NCBI GenBank assembly: GCA_035235625.1
Contig: CP141147.1
Location: forward strand, 23,108,756-23,172,755
DNA: 64,000 nt
Source: Saururus chinensis
Taxonomy: Eukaryota > Streptophyta > Magnoliopsida > Piperales > Saururaceae
Direction: 5' to 3'
The notes under the pieces are model-generated. The model worked only from the letters and a program-made list of their open reading frames with translations, made no database searches and was not told the DNA's origin. The position numbers and the translations under genes were made by a program. Shown here one piece after another: positions 1 to 11,690 of this stretch (the stretch's first letter is position 1; each line of letters begins with the position of its first letter).

Positions 1-399
1 AGCAAGAAGGTCCTCGTTCGGGCTAGAGACAGAGACGATGCTCTGGCTCCGGAACTCTTTTTCTGGCTCTAGCCATATTTGGTCAGAGCAAGAAAGAGCC
101 CATCTTTTGCTCCGGCCGGATCTAGCCGGAGCCAGAAAAGTGGAGGTATTCTGTCTCCGGCCAGATTTAGAAGAGCCAGAAAAGCTGAGTAGCCGGATCT
201 GCAGAACCAGAAAAGAAAAGAGGTACGCTCTGGCCGCAGCCGGAGTTCGCCGAGTGGCACAGGGAGGAGGGGTAGGCTGGGAAATTGACTGTGTGCGGCT
301 TTGCCGGCGACGGTGTTGGAGAAGAAAGAGCAGATGAGTCATTTTTTGGTTTTTTAATAATGGGGATTGAAGAGAGATTCAGTAGGGGAATCCGCATCC
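1..399. repeat. Degenerate GC-rich repeat, no gene
   Basis: From about 85 to 250 there are several imperfect copies of a unit resembling GCCGGATCTGGCCGGAGCC followed by AGAAAAG. A similar degenerate family occurs at 20760-21060. Overlapping ORFs on both strands look like by-products of the repeat. No coding feature is supported. Confidence 0.4.
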
Positions 400-1777
400 A
401 CTTCCATCGCTTCCTTTCCTTCTTCACCATCTCCATCTCCATCTCCTTAATGAGCCGGCCGAGCTCAAGGTTAGAAGACCCACCATCTATCACCGCCTTC
501 TTGGCCGCCTCCTTTGCCCTCCTTCTCATCCCCTCCGCTTCCTCCGCCGCCCCAAAACCTCCCTCTCCTCCCAAGTCACCCACCTCTCTACCCCGACCCC
601 TACCCCCACCCGTAACACCTCTGTCACCAGCTTCTCATTATAGAACTGCTCGGCGAACGCCGGCCATGTCACCATGGGCAGGCCTAAACTCAGCCCCTCC
701 TGAACCGAGTTCCATCCGCAGTGGGTCACGAACCCCACCACCGCTCCGTGGCCAAGTATCAGCAACTGCGGTGCCCACCCCTTTATCACCAGACCCTTCT
801 CCCCCACCCTCTCCTCGAGCCCTTTCGGCAAAGACTCTTCATTCTTGACCACCCATATGAAAGAAACCTCCATCTCTTCCAGAGCTGCTGCTATTTCCAC
901 CAGCTGCGCAGGCGATAATTTGTACAAGGACCCAAAGCAGATGTACAGGACTGAATTGGGTTCCTTGGCGTCCAACCAACGAAGGTAAGTTTGTACATCT
1001 GCTGAAGATGTCTTGCCACACTCCGTCATCGCTGTTTTGTGCTGGTTGCAGAGAGAGACTGGCCCTACATGCCATGTTTTCTTCTTTACTACGTCTTGCA
1101 GATGTTTGATGTAACTCTTCTCCAGATCGTAGAAGCTGTTCATGACCCAGCCGTAGTCCTTGCGCTCGGCCTTCTGAACTCGGCTCCACAGCTCTCTGAA
1201 CTGGGCCTGGCTGAGTGCGTCCGGTAGCTTCGCCTTTGTCATCTTGATCTCGTCTGGGAGGTCCGGCAGAGAGAACGGCTCGGTATCGGAGGTGACGGCT
1301 GTTTCCGGCGAGAATTTGGCTACGGCGTCGGTGGCGCAGGAGGCGAAAGAACTGGTCCCAGAGAAGAGGAGACGGGGGACGCCGAAGCTCTCCGCGACGT
1401 CGGCTGTCCAGGGGAGGAGCATATCCGAGACGATGCAGTCGGGGCGGAGCTCCTCCACGATGCGGCGAAAGGGCGATTCCAGCAGCTGGAGCGCGGCCAA
1501 GAACATGCCATCTTCTTCCTGGTTGGTCATTTGGTCGAGGCTCTCACGTCCGGGGGGAGGCCGACCTCGGAGGTAGGGAAGTGGAGGAGCTCGATATCGA
1601 TAGGGATGCCGGCCTGGGTGCAGCGTGAGATAGAGCTGCGGAACTGGGAGGCGGCGTGTGTGGTGAGGATGAGGGTGGCTCTGGGCCACGGGTGGCGAAG
1701 AGCTTGGCGAGGTCGACGCCGGGCGCCGTGACCGGGAAGAAGAAGAAATGAAGAAGCTGGTTTGCATTGGAGCCCAT
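400..1777 (-). pseudogene. UDP-glycosyltransferase pseudogene (plant UGT73-like)
   Basis: This is a dead relative of the intact UGT at 16966, lying in opposite orientation. Homology starts at an ATG at 1777 (MGSNANQLLHFFFFP) and runs to about 400. Four lesions are visible. (1) An in-frame deletion of five codons next to 1718 removes the segment matching HMLPM in the intact copy, which contains the catalytic His21. (2) One base is lost near 1690 after KLFATRG (GGCGCC has become GGCCC). (3) A second frame change lies near 1535-1545, before SLDQM. (4) A deletion near 545-555 removes the segment equivalent to EKIRAAVERLMGDGQ and shifts the frame, so the C-terminal helix (MRRRAKEAAKKA) is read in another frame. 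The original stop is not evident. The middle, 526-1540, is still open and keeps the 44-residue PSPG donor-sugar signature (WAPQLLILGHG...FAEQ, with GHGAV for GHEAV and VVGF for VGGF). No function is expected without the His and with a broken N-terminus. Confidence 0.9.
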
Positions 1778-4169
1778 GTCGATGCACGTCTGGACGAGAC
1801 TCTGCTGACCTTAGATCTGCTGCGTGGCCTCCGCAGCGTGAACCGCAGGGCACAAAAATCACGATGAGTAGTATTGCATCTAATTAAATACCTTACCTTT
1901 GTAAAGGTTATAAGAAGAAATTTTATTTATTTTTTTATAATTTAATATCTTCTTTAGTGTAAGTGTTTGTTAAGCACGATATATAATATAGGACATAATT
2001 AAGGTATAAAATGCCTCTAATAAGGCTAACCTAAAACATCCTGTAATTTAGAGTTTTGGAGCTGTGATACCATATAAGATAATCAGGAAAAAACTTATTT
2101 ATTTATTTTTATAATCTAGCAATTTTCCGCTTTGAAGATGAATGATGCAAAACTAGTACAAAATGAGAATGGAGCAGGACAAGGAAGGTTGTATGTGTTT
2201 TTGGAATAGGATTAGGAATAAGAAATTGTGTTTAATTTTATTTAAGAGTTTGTTAGGAAATAAACGTTATTTAGTCTTTCTTTGATTGCCAATATCCTTT
2301 CTTGTAGCTTCTATTTTTGCAGAGAGTTATGGTGATTAAATGAAAATTGTTTTCCCCTAAATTCTTCTCCATCTCTTCTATTTGTCTACTCTGTTTTCTA
2401 TATCTCCATCTTGGGAAGCCCTTAACAAGTTATAATTATGCAACTGGACGTAAAGCCATCTCTCTGTTAGATAAATTTTATACCTAAAACAATTGTAAGC
2501 TTTCACCTTTTTGCTTCATACAACATCTACTTGGTAAGTTTTATGGTCATTGATTAGAACTTCAACTCTTTCTGTGAAACCCGAAATTATTATGAAGTTC
2601 ATCCATATAATTTCTCTGCTAGTTGTTTCTGAATTAATTAGTTGATTTATTTGGAAAGCTAACAACAATACTAATTTAGAGCTGAATTTTCAAATAGTGT
2701 TAGCTCCGGAAAGTTCTTAGAACTTAAGATTCTTTTATTCTCTCCCCATTCCACTTCTGTTTACTAATTTTGATGCCTAGATTGCCATGAGAAATAACTG
2801 GTCAGCCTCACTAATGGCATTGTTTTATTTGTATATTTTGACTGTCAACTTTGTTGAACAACACAATATCATACTTTCTGGATATTGCTTATAAAATTTC
2901 GGTAGCTCAAATAATGGTAATTCTCGGTATCTTGAGTGTAGACATGACTGAGTAGAATGGTGAAGTAGAACACTGTCAACTATGGATGGTCGAATTAATT
3001 ATATGATGGTGATGATCACACATTTTCAAATTTTTATTTTACTGTCTGGCATAAGCTTCTAAATGCAAATATTTTCAGCTATATTTCTGAGTGCAGCAGA
3101 GATGATTAATTATCAAACAGATAGTTATATGTGGGGCACCTATCTTTTCAAGCCCAGTATTCATGATGACTGTTTGTATCCCAGCCAGGACTGTTGAAAT
3201 TAAAATTGACGGTGCAAGATGTTGGCGAGTATGTTGGTTTAGAGAATCTAGTATTATAGTTGTCACCTTTGATGGATTGTCTTATATTCATTTTTGAAGA
3301 AAAAACTATTGATAGATCACACTAAATTTCTTTGCGGTATCCTATCATGTAATTATTTGGTAAGTATTATGTTCCTCCACAAATATTTGCTTCGTTGTAG
3401 TTGTTGTCTTAATGCGCCTTCGTGCCACGATTTGGTACAACAATCTATTTTTAGCATGCGTACAATACAAATGCACAATTTTTGGAGGGCTGCAAAGATG
3501 GAGGGGAGGAGAATTATTGTATCTCTCCTACTGTCTAGTAAGCCAGTTTTTTGTGGATGTCCACGATACAACTTCAGCTCTAAATCAAAGTGTCCTGATT
3601 TAGCTAGCCCAAATTAGGCACCAGGGTAACCCAAATGTGGGCATCATGCCGGGATGGCCAAGATTTGGACGGCAGGCCAGGGCAGCCATGGATTGGCCCA
3701 GTATAGGGTGCGGCAGCTGCGCCAGGATCTAACCTTGGCATGGGTGCGGCGTCGGCTTCGAAATATGGCCTTTTTTTTGCCCACTGGTCTCTAGTGCCAG
3801 TGTTGGTACTAGAAAAGAAGGAAGTAGGCTAGATGTGACAAAATTTAGATTTTGTGGGATACATAAGAATAATTAATTATAAAGGTTTTTTGTGGGGTAA
3901 ATGAGGAATTGGGTGTGAGGGGTTGACAAAAGTGCATATAGACGCATTTATAAGAAACAACATACAAAGCTTGCTCGAATAAAATAGGTTGCAAGAAGCT
4001 GAAGAAGAACTAGATTTCCCAGCATTAACTAGAACCATCAAATTCATAGCAAGAAATGGAAAGCTCGATATTGTTGTGAAGGACCTCTAATTCCAATGTC
4101 TCTGGTAATATCCAAAGGGTCAGCCTTGGCTACAATACAACATTGATAGAAGTACGGGCTCCAAAGCCA
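1778..4169. other. Intergenic, AT-rich, no gene seen
   Basis: No coding region is supported. Near 2066-2080 the plus strand reads GAGCTGTGATACCA, which on the minus strand resembles the tRNA-iMet primer-binding site used by plant LTR elements; this may be a retroelement scar. A GC-rich patch at 3640-3770 is unexplained. The short ORFs near 3300-3600 overlap on both strands and resemble no known protein. Confidence 0.4.
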
Positions 4170-4877
4170 CTAACAAATAGCAGAAACTCGATCCAGACCA
4201 TCCTCATGGGAGAGAAGCCTATGCTTAGACAAAGCACGCAACATTTCCACCATGACAATATCAGAAAGTGAACACTCACCACAGTAGAAAAATTCAAATT
4301 GGAGAGTTGATGGGCAACGCCTATGGGAGAGGCTGAAAAAAAATTCTAATCTCAGCGAACAATCAAATGCTTTTGCAAACATGCGGGCACCAAAACAACA
4401 AACATATACTACTAAAAGTAAAAAACCAAAATTTAAACAAGAATAACCTACTAACAAGGTGGAAGGAAGAGGCGGCAGTGGGGGTAGAGGCTCGGACGAA
4501 GGGGGCAAATGGACTGCAGTATGGGAAAATCCAAGCATGGAGAGGCCAATGAGCCTATGGGAAAGGATGTGGCATATTGAAGTGGAGCATAGTGGAACTG
4601 GGACAAGGGGGAGAGTGAGGCCGATTGGGGAGACATTAGGGGGAGTAGCGTGAGGCATGGCGACATGAGGCGGGCCAGGGCTCAGCGAGGTAGTGTGAAT
4701 AATGGAGAAAAACAAAGCTGCCCCCTTTGGCTTAGAGAGGTGGAGAAATGAAGTGATTTGAGTGGGGAAGGAATGGGTAGTTATCCTCGGTTGCCAGTGT
4801 AAGCACATCGCGGACAACATGGGGAAGGGGTGGTTATCCCCTTTGGTCTGGAGAGTTTTCGGACCACCCAACTCCAT
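4170..4877 (-). CDS. Hypothetical 235-residue ORF, doubtful
   Basis: A continuous ATG-to-stop frame of 235 codons. I do not recognise it. The product is rich in Pro, Ser and Leu in its first 130 residues, then has a hydrophobic stretch (LLVGYSCLNFGFLLLVVYVC) that could span a membrane, and ends in a charged tail. The plus strand over the same bases also has open frames, which suggests low-complexity DNA rather than selection on coding. No promoter or splice sites were identified, and the neighbourhood is transposon debris. It could equally be a chance ORF. Confidence 0.15.
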   Translation of the reverse strand: MELGGPKTLQTKGDNHPFPMLSAMCLHWQPRITTHSFPTQITSFLHLSKPKGAALFFSIIHTTSLSPGPPHVAMPHATPPNVSPIGLTLPLVPVPLCSTSICHILSHRLIGLSMLGFSHTAVHLPPSSEPLPPLPPLPSTLLVGYSCLNFGFLLLVVYVCCFGARMFAKAFDCSLRLEFFFSLSHRRCPSTLQFEFFYCGECSLSDIVMVEMLRALSKHRLLSHEDGLDRVSAIC

Positions 4878-5599
4878 GGAGACTCACTCAAGTACACTTC
4901 AAGATGCATGGATACACCAATTTTTGTGACAAATTTTTTTACATTCACTGAAGTCCAGTTTTAAGCATGTGTACTTCCTGTAAGAACATATTAGTTATAT
5001 GTTAGGATTATCGGCTGATTTCTATGTCAAGATTATGTTAGAGACCTTGGATATGTACTTAGTCTAAAAATTTGATTAGAGGTTATTGTGATCGAGTAAG
5101 ATTTGAAATTTAAAGACTTGAAAAATAAGAGCAAACATATTCTTATGAGTCAAGATAGAAAACAAAGAATGTTGAAAATTTTTTAAACTTATTCAAATAG
5201 CATTCGCATACCAAAATTACTTGGGAAATTTTAAGAATAATTTCAAGAGTTTTAGGGTAAAAATAGGTAAAATAGTAATTAAATAGTTAGAACAATTGAT
5301 AACTGGAAATAAATGGGATGAGAATAAGACTAAACTTGAAAATTAAAATAGTAAAGCCCTTAGTACATTATTCAATGTTGTAAGAAAATCACAACATAGG
5401 TTGATTTCAAATTGTATATTTGTCAAGGTTGTATAGGAAAAATTAGTAAAATATAGTGAGAAAACTGAGACTATGAAAGTGTTTAGGCTACAGATGAACT
5501 AAGTCTCAAATTAAGTGATATATAATATCTATATGCTTATAAAAGAATGTTGAGCCGGATTTTGAGAAATTTTAATTGAACTTGGAATGTCACAATAAA
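4878..5599. other. AT-rich flank of Copia relic, no gene
   Basis: No ORF or recognisable domain. It lies just downstream, in minus-strand sense, of the Copia RNase H region, where a 3' LTR would be expected. I could not find a copy of the sequence at 12.7-13.8 kb here, so the 3' LTR is either lost or too diverged to see. Confidence 0.35.
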
Positions 5600-8596
5600 A
5601 AGTCATTTAGCCCTGATGTATTCCATGGTAATTCAACATGTGTTTCTTTCATATCAATTGGGTACAAGAACTTCTAGCAGCTATTTTATATTCAGCTTCA
5701 ACAGTAGATAAAAAAACAAGAATTTAATTTTTATCTATGCCAATACAATAAATATTTTTTTTCATAAAAATCTACTCTATAGTGTTTTCCTATCATCTAC
5801 ATATCTTGCCTAATTATTATTAGAATACCCTACTAATTCATAGGTAGTATCAAAGGGGTACCGCAAGTCATATCCTGTAGAGTCTCTGACATATTTGATA
5901 GTTCTTTTAACAACAATCATGTGAGATTCTTTAGGATTAATTTGATATATAGCACAGACTCCTTCACAAAGAGATATGTCTAGGCAGCTATCAATTAAAT
6001 ACAAAAGATTACCTATTATACTTCTATCCATACTTCGGTAAAAAATCTTACTTGGGAAGTCTTTGCTTAACTTCACTGAAGAAAAATAGGTGTCTTTACA
6101 TGTTTAACATCTTGAAGCCCACATTTTCATACAGGATCTTTTGCAAACTTTGACTATGTAATAAAGATTCCAAAATTAGTTTATTACACTGCAAACTAAG
6201 AAAATATGTTAGCAAATGCTCCACACTCATAACAAATTCTTTACTCATCTCCTTTGCAAAAGCTTTGGCTAGCTTGTCATTTGTGGAGCAAAAAAATAAA
6301 GTCATCTATATATATTTGCTCCATCAAAATAGGCTTTCCAAGTTTTTTTTTAAGAGAGTTTTGTCTACACCACCTTTGAATAACCCTACTTTATTAGGTG
6401 TTGAGTTAGTCTATCATATCGGGCTCTTGGAGCTTGCTATAACCTATACAAAGATTTCTTCAATTTGTACACATAATATAGATGGTGAGGATCACCAAAA
6501 CCATTTGGTTGTTCTACATATACTTCTTTAAAATTTTCATTCGAAAAAACACTATTGACATTCTTTAGTTGAACCATGAACTTTATATGGCGAGCTATAG
6601 CAATGAGAAGTATAATAAACTCAAGTTTTGCTATAGGAACAAAAGTTTTATCATAATCAATTGCTTCTATTTGTGTATATCCTTGTGCAACCAATCTAGC
6701 TTTTTTTCTTACAATTTTATCAATTTTGTTCTTATAGATCCACTTTGTGTCAAGCACATTGCCTTCTTTTGGTCCTGAAATAAGAGACCAAACTTCATTT
6801 CTTTTGAATTAAACCAATTCTTTTAGCATTGCATTGATTAAGTTCCCATCCTGAAGTGCTTCATCAATCTTCTTAGGCTTTATTAGTGACACATAACAAG
6901 TGAAATTAACATGTTCATAAAGATGATGCCTAGTCCTTACACCTTCATTTATGTCACCACATATTAGTCTTACAATGGTCTTTCTAAACCTAATTTGGTA
7001 CTTGACCTTGTTCAGCTTTGGATTCCTCTTATTGTTCATCAGAATGTTGTGCATATGTCTACTCTTCATGGTCATGTATATGACAACCATGATTTTCTTC
7101 AACATGAACCTCTTCCTCATTATCTGCATTAATGAAAACATAAGGTGAATCATCAATATTATAAAAAAAAGTCATCAACCTTTAGTTTACCTTTCTCACT
7201 GCTTGGTTGTTGATACTCAAACATTTGTTCATCTACAATCACATTAGAAGATTTCATGATAGTTTAAGTTCTTTTGTTATATACCCTGTATTCTCTACTT
7301 GTTAAAGAGTATGCAAGAAAAAATCTCATTATCACTCTTATTATCAAATTTGCCTAAAGCTTCTCTATCTCTCAAGATGTGATAAGGACTTCCAAAAACT
7401 CTAAAATAGTTAACGCTAAGTTTCTTTCCTCTCCACAACTCATTGTGCTAGGTATTAAATAAACTCTATTTAGGGTGTAAGTAACAATGTTCACAACTTC
7501 TACCCAAAAGTATTTAGCTAGGTTCTTCTCATAAGGAGTTTACATTGTTCTAGGTCTTGAATGCTTCAAAAGTATTAGATTCTCTCTCAGAAAATTAACT
7601 CAAGTAAATCTTAATAAATCATCAACTATCACCTAGGTATATTTTTTCCCACCTAATCTTGAAATCTGCATTAGTTCCATAAGGTCCATATGAATCAACT
7701 CTAGAAGTTTTTTAGTCCTGATATGTCTCAACTTTTTGTATGAGGATTTTATTTTTTTACCCTTTTAACAAGTACTACAAACCAAATATCTAGGGGTTTT
7801 TAATACAAGGGCTCCTTGAATGACTCCATTTTTACTTATCCTAGTCAAATATCTAAAATTCACATGCCCTAGTATTTGATACCACAATAAAAGTATTGTT
7901 AAGAACGGTAAAATTTGCAAAATATATTCGAACAAGGTAGTAATTTTCATTAGCCCTAATGTCTTTCAAACAAGTCATTCTATAATCTCCATGATATAAC
8001 AAAATTTCATGGTTAATTTTACAACTAATCCACACAAATTCGACTAATGCTTAATAAATTTGCTTTCAAGCCACTGATATTCAAATGATTATCAGAATCA
8101 GGCCAGCCAGACACAAAGAGTACCAACCCTATCAACTTAAATTGTGCTTCCATCACCAAAAGTTGCACTCCCATCATATTTCTCTATTGTGTGAACTTAG
8201 TTTTGTTATTAGTCACGTACTTCGAACATCTACTATTTAGGTACCACATGTTAGTGTGTTGGGTTTTTAGAATAATTTGAATAACAATACACTTAAGATC
8301 TTCTTTCTTAACCCAAACTATTTTAATTTTTACAATGTCATGATGAGCCTTTTGAGTTATTGTCATTGTCAACTTTTCCAAAAGGTTTTGCATTTAGATT
8401 TTTTTTCTTTTTTGTGATAAACATTATGAGCAATCAACTTATATGGAAACCTTAGAGAGTTTTGTGTATGTGCTCTATGTTCTAGGTTTTGAACCTTCTT
8501 ACTAAGTTCTCTTAGGTTTCTACCCATCCAAGTTATTTGCTTTAATAAACCATTTTCAACATTTTTCCTCACATGTGGTGTCTTCTTCACTAACCT
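5600..8596 (-). mobile_element. Decayed Ty1/Copia pol, 3' part
   Basis: Read on the minus strand, pol fragments appear in the normal order with many stops and frameshifts. Gag/zinc-finger-to-protease debris lies at 8184-8656 (WVKKEDLKC, then WYLNSRCSKYVT, corresponding to the protease motif with its DSG changed to NSR). Integrase debris spans about 6800-7900. Reverse transcriptase lies at 6437-6757 (TKWIYKNKIDK, KARLVAQGYTQIEAIDYDKTF) and 6096-6305 (FFCSTNDKLAKAF, following the YVDD region). RT/RNase H lies at 5810-6076 (IIGNLLYLIDSCLDIS, NPKESHM) and 5650-5720 (STVEAEYKIA). The domain order PR-INT-RT-RH identifies Copia; the wording of the RT resembles the Sirevirus/SIRE branch. The element is interrupted at 8597 by the CACTA-type element and resumes at 12105. 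It cannot encode functional proteins. Confidence 0.85.
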
Positions 8597-8810
8597 CACT
8601 ACAACAAAATGTAGTATTAGCGATGCATTTATTAGCGACACAAAGCCAATCATCACTAAAAACTACTTGCGACACATAAAAAAGCGTCGCAAAAAAATGA
8701 CCTATTAGCGACGTATTTTCTTATGCGTCGCTAATAGTCATATATTAGTGATACTTAGTTTAAACTGTCACTAATACTAATCATATTGGCGACGCTTTAA
8801 ACAAACGTCG

Positions 8811-8814
<4 letters not shown>

Positions 8815-8896
<82 letters not shown>
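8815..8896. repeat. (TA)n microsatellite
   Basis: About 41 uninterrupted TA dinucleotides sitting in the spacer of one hairpin pair of the CACTA-type element. Likely length-polymorphic. Confidence 0.97.
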
Positions 8897-8900
<4 letters not shown>

Positions 8901-9309
8901 GCGAAGCTTTTTTCAAGCGTCGCTAATAGTGCCTGATATTAGTGACGTTAAAAAAAGCATCACTAATAGTTCTCAATTAAAAATAAAAAATAAAAAATTT
9001 AAATTATTAGCAATGCTTTTAAATAAGCGTCCCCAATACCATTGATAATAGCGACGCTTGTTGACAAGAGTCACTAATAGTTTTATTAATTAATTTTATT
9101 TAATAGATAATAAATAAATATTAAAAAAATTATAATAAGCTTCCTACATATAATATATTTTATTTAATATTTACTATTTGTATATATAATAAATAAATAT
9201 TAAATTTTTAATAAAAAGTAGTGTTAATAATAGATTAAACTTTTACTTTTTATATGTAATATATTTTATTTCTTAAATTTTTTTATTAATTTTAAAATAT
9301 AATTTATAA

Positions 9310-9695
9310 TAAAAGAGAGAATGAAGAGAGAGTGCATGGAGAGAGAGTGAGGAAAGAGAGAAGGTGATAAGGTGAGAGAGGGGGAGGTGAGAGAGAGAGA
9401 GAGAGAAAGGGAAGAGTGAGATGGAGGAGAAAGGGTGAGGAGAGAGAGGGAAGAGTGAGAGGAGAGAGAGGGTAGAGAGAGGGTGAGGAGAGAGAGAGAG
9501 GGAGGAGAGAGGGAGAGGGAGGAGAGAGAGATGGAAGAGAGAGGGAGGGTGGAGAGAGGAGAGAGAGGGGGTGAGGAGAGAGAGAGAGTGGGGTGAGAGT
9601 TGAGAGTAGAGAGGGGTGAGGAAGGAGAGTGGAGAGAGTGGGGGAGGGTTGAGAGGGGAGAGAGAAGGAGGAAAGAGAGAGAGGAGAGAGGGGAA
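9310..9695. repeat. GA-rich low-complexity tract
   Basis: A nearly pure purine tract (GAGAGAG, GGAGAGAG, GGTGAG variants) inside the CACTA-type element. Smaller blocks lie at 9950-10060 and 10155-10255, and a complementary CT-rich block lies at 10705-10995. Opposed GA and CT blocks could pair across the element. Confidence 0.9.
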
Positions 9696-10996
9696 ATTTT
9701 AATTTTTTTATATTTTTATTTAAAAATTAATTAAATTAATATATAAATAAAAATGTATTAGTGACACATATAGGTATGTGTCAGTAATACTCTTATTATT
9801 AGCGATATATAGGGATATACGTCGCTACTACCCTTTTTATTAGCGACTCATTCTAATACGTCACTAATAACCTAAGTAATAGCGATGCATATTCCTAGGT
9901 ATCGCTATTACCTTATAATTTATTATTTTAATTTTAAAATATGTAGAGAGAAAAAATAGAGAGATATAGAGAGAGGAGAGGGGGAGAGAGGGAGGGAGAG
10001 AGAGGAGAGAGAGGGGGTGAGGGTGAGAAAGAGTAGAAAGAGGGGTGAGGAGAGAGGAAAGGAAAATTATAATTATAATTATATTTTATTTTTTATTTAA
10101 AAATAAATGAAAAATTAAATAAATAAAAATTATTATATTAATTTTCAAATATGAGAGAGAAAAAATAGAGAGGATATAGAGAGAGGGAAGAGAGAGGGAG
10201 GAGAGAGGGAGAGAGAGAGGAGGGAGGAGAGAGAGGAGAGAAGGAGGAGAGAGTGTATTTTTTATAAACATATTATGCTATTTTTTTGAAAAAATTGACC
10301 TTTTAGCGATGCTCATAAGTGAGTGTCGTTAATAAAATAAATAATTGTGACGCTAATTCATATGCATCGCAATTACATAATATCAATCGCTTTTTTTTAA
10401 GAAAAATCAAACCTATTAGCGACGTTCAGTATAGAGCGCCGCTAATAGTACAAGTAATAGCAATGCTACATATTGTGCATCGCAAATACTTATACTATTA
10501 GCGACACTTCATTATGAGCGTATCTAAGTTTTTTTTTTTTTAAAAGGCCTAAATCTTGTAGCGATGATCGGAGAAGAGCATTGCTAATAGAATATGTAAT
10601 TGCGATGCTAATTCCCAAGCGTCACAAATATATTACTATTAGCAACGCACATTTTCGAGCATTGCTAATAGCTTTATTTCTATTGAAATAAAAAAATTGT
10701 TGTCTTCTTTTCTCTCTCTTCCCTTCTCTCCTCCTCTCTCTCTTCCCTCTCTCTCTCTTATCTCTCCTCCCTCTCTCTCTTATCTGTCCTGCCTCTCTCT
10801 CCTCCCCTCTCTCTTCTATTTTATCTCTCCTCCCTCTCTTCTCTTTTCTTTCTCCTTTGTCTCTCTCTCTTTCCCTCTCTTCTATTTTCTCTCTCCTCCC
10901 TCCCTCTCCCTCTCTCCTCTTTTCTCTCTCCTCCCTCCTCCTTTCTCTCTCTTCCCTACCTTTCCTCTCTTTTCCCTATCTCTCTTTCCCCCTTTT

Positions 10997-11690
10997 TGCA
11001 ACACTTCCACTGGAAGCGTCGCAAAAGCCTTTGTGCGGGCCAAATTTTGCCCGCATACTCCTATAAATCCCCATCCCCCTCCCACCCTCCTCGGCCGCTG
11101 ACCACCACCGGAAACCACCGGACCCCGGCGACCACCACCCGTTGATCGACCCCCTGGATAGCAGTCCCCTAGCGGCCACTCCCCTCCCTCTCTCCACGGT
11201 TTCCCTCTCCTATCTCACTAACCCCCATGATCGCCCCCTATGACCACCCATTGGTGACAGCCCCTTGTGACAGCCTCCTGGAGACTAGGCACCTGGCAAC
11301 TGCTCTCCCCCTCTCTCCCTGGTTTCCCCAGCCCCACTTCTTCCCCTCCTCCTATCCGCTGAGCTCCTCCCACTTCTGAGCCTCCACCCCACTCTTCTCC
11401 GCCGCCGTCACCCACAGTCTCCGTCCCACCTCACTGCATCCTTGGTGGCCAGCGGGCGTCTCACACAGCTGCTGCTGGCAAACTTCAACCTCACTGTCGA
11501 GAGGTTGAAGACGACCAGCTTTTGCGGGTCACCACTGACCCGCGTGTGCGCGGGTGTTCACTGATAGTCACGGCATGGGTCTTCACTGACCCATGAGGCG
11601 CAGGTCTTCCCGCACTACCGTGTGGGTGGGTCTTCACTGACCCATGCCTATAGGTCTTCAATGACCCAACAGTTTAGCTATTTTTTTTTA
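10997..11690 (+). other. GC-rich core of the CACTA-type element
   Basis: Composition changes sharply from the AT-rich hairpin arrays to a GC-rich block. It begins with a CCTATAAATCC TATA-like stretch at about 11060 and ends in short imperfect repeats of GGGTCTTCACTGACCCATG at 11570-11665. No protein is recognised. A captured host gene fragment, as in Pack-CACTA elements, is possible but is inference only. Confidence 0.4.

Noticed and set aside
10697..11118. Ser/Leu/Pro-rich ORFs in both strands
   Set aside because: They translate CT-rich low-complexity DNA inside the CACTA-type element.
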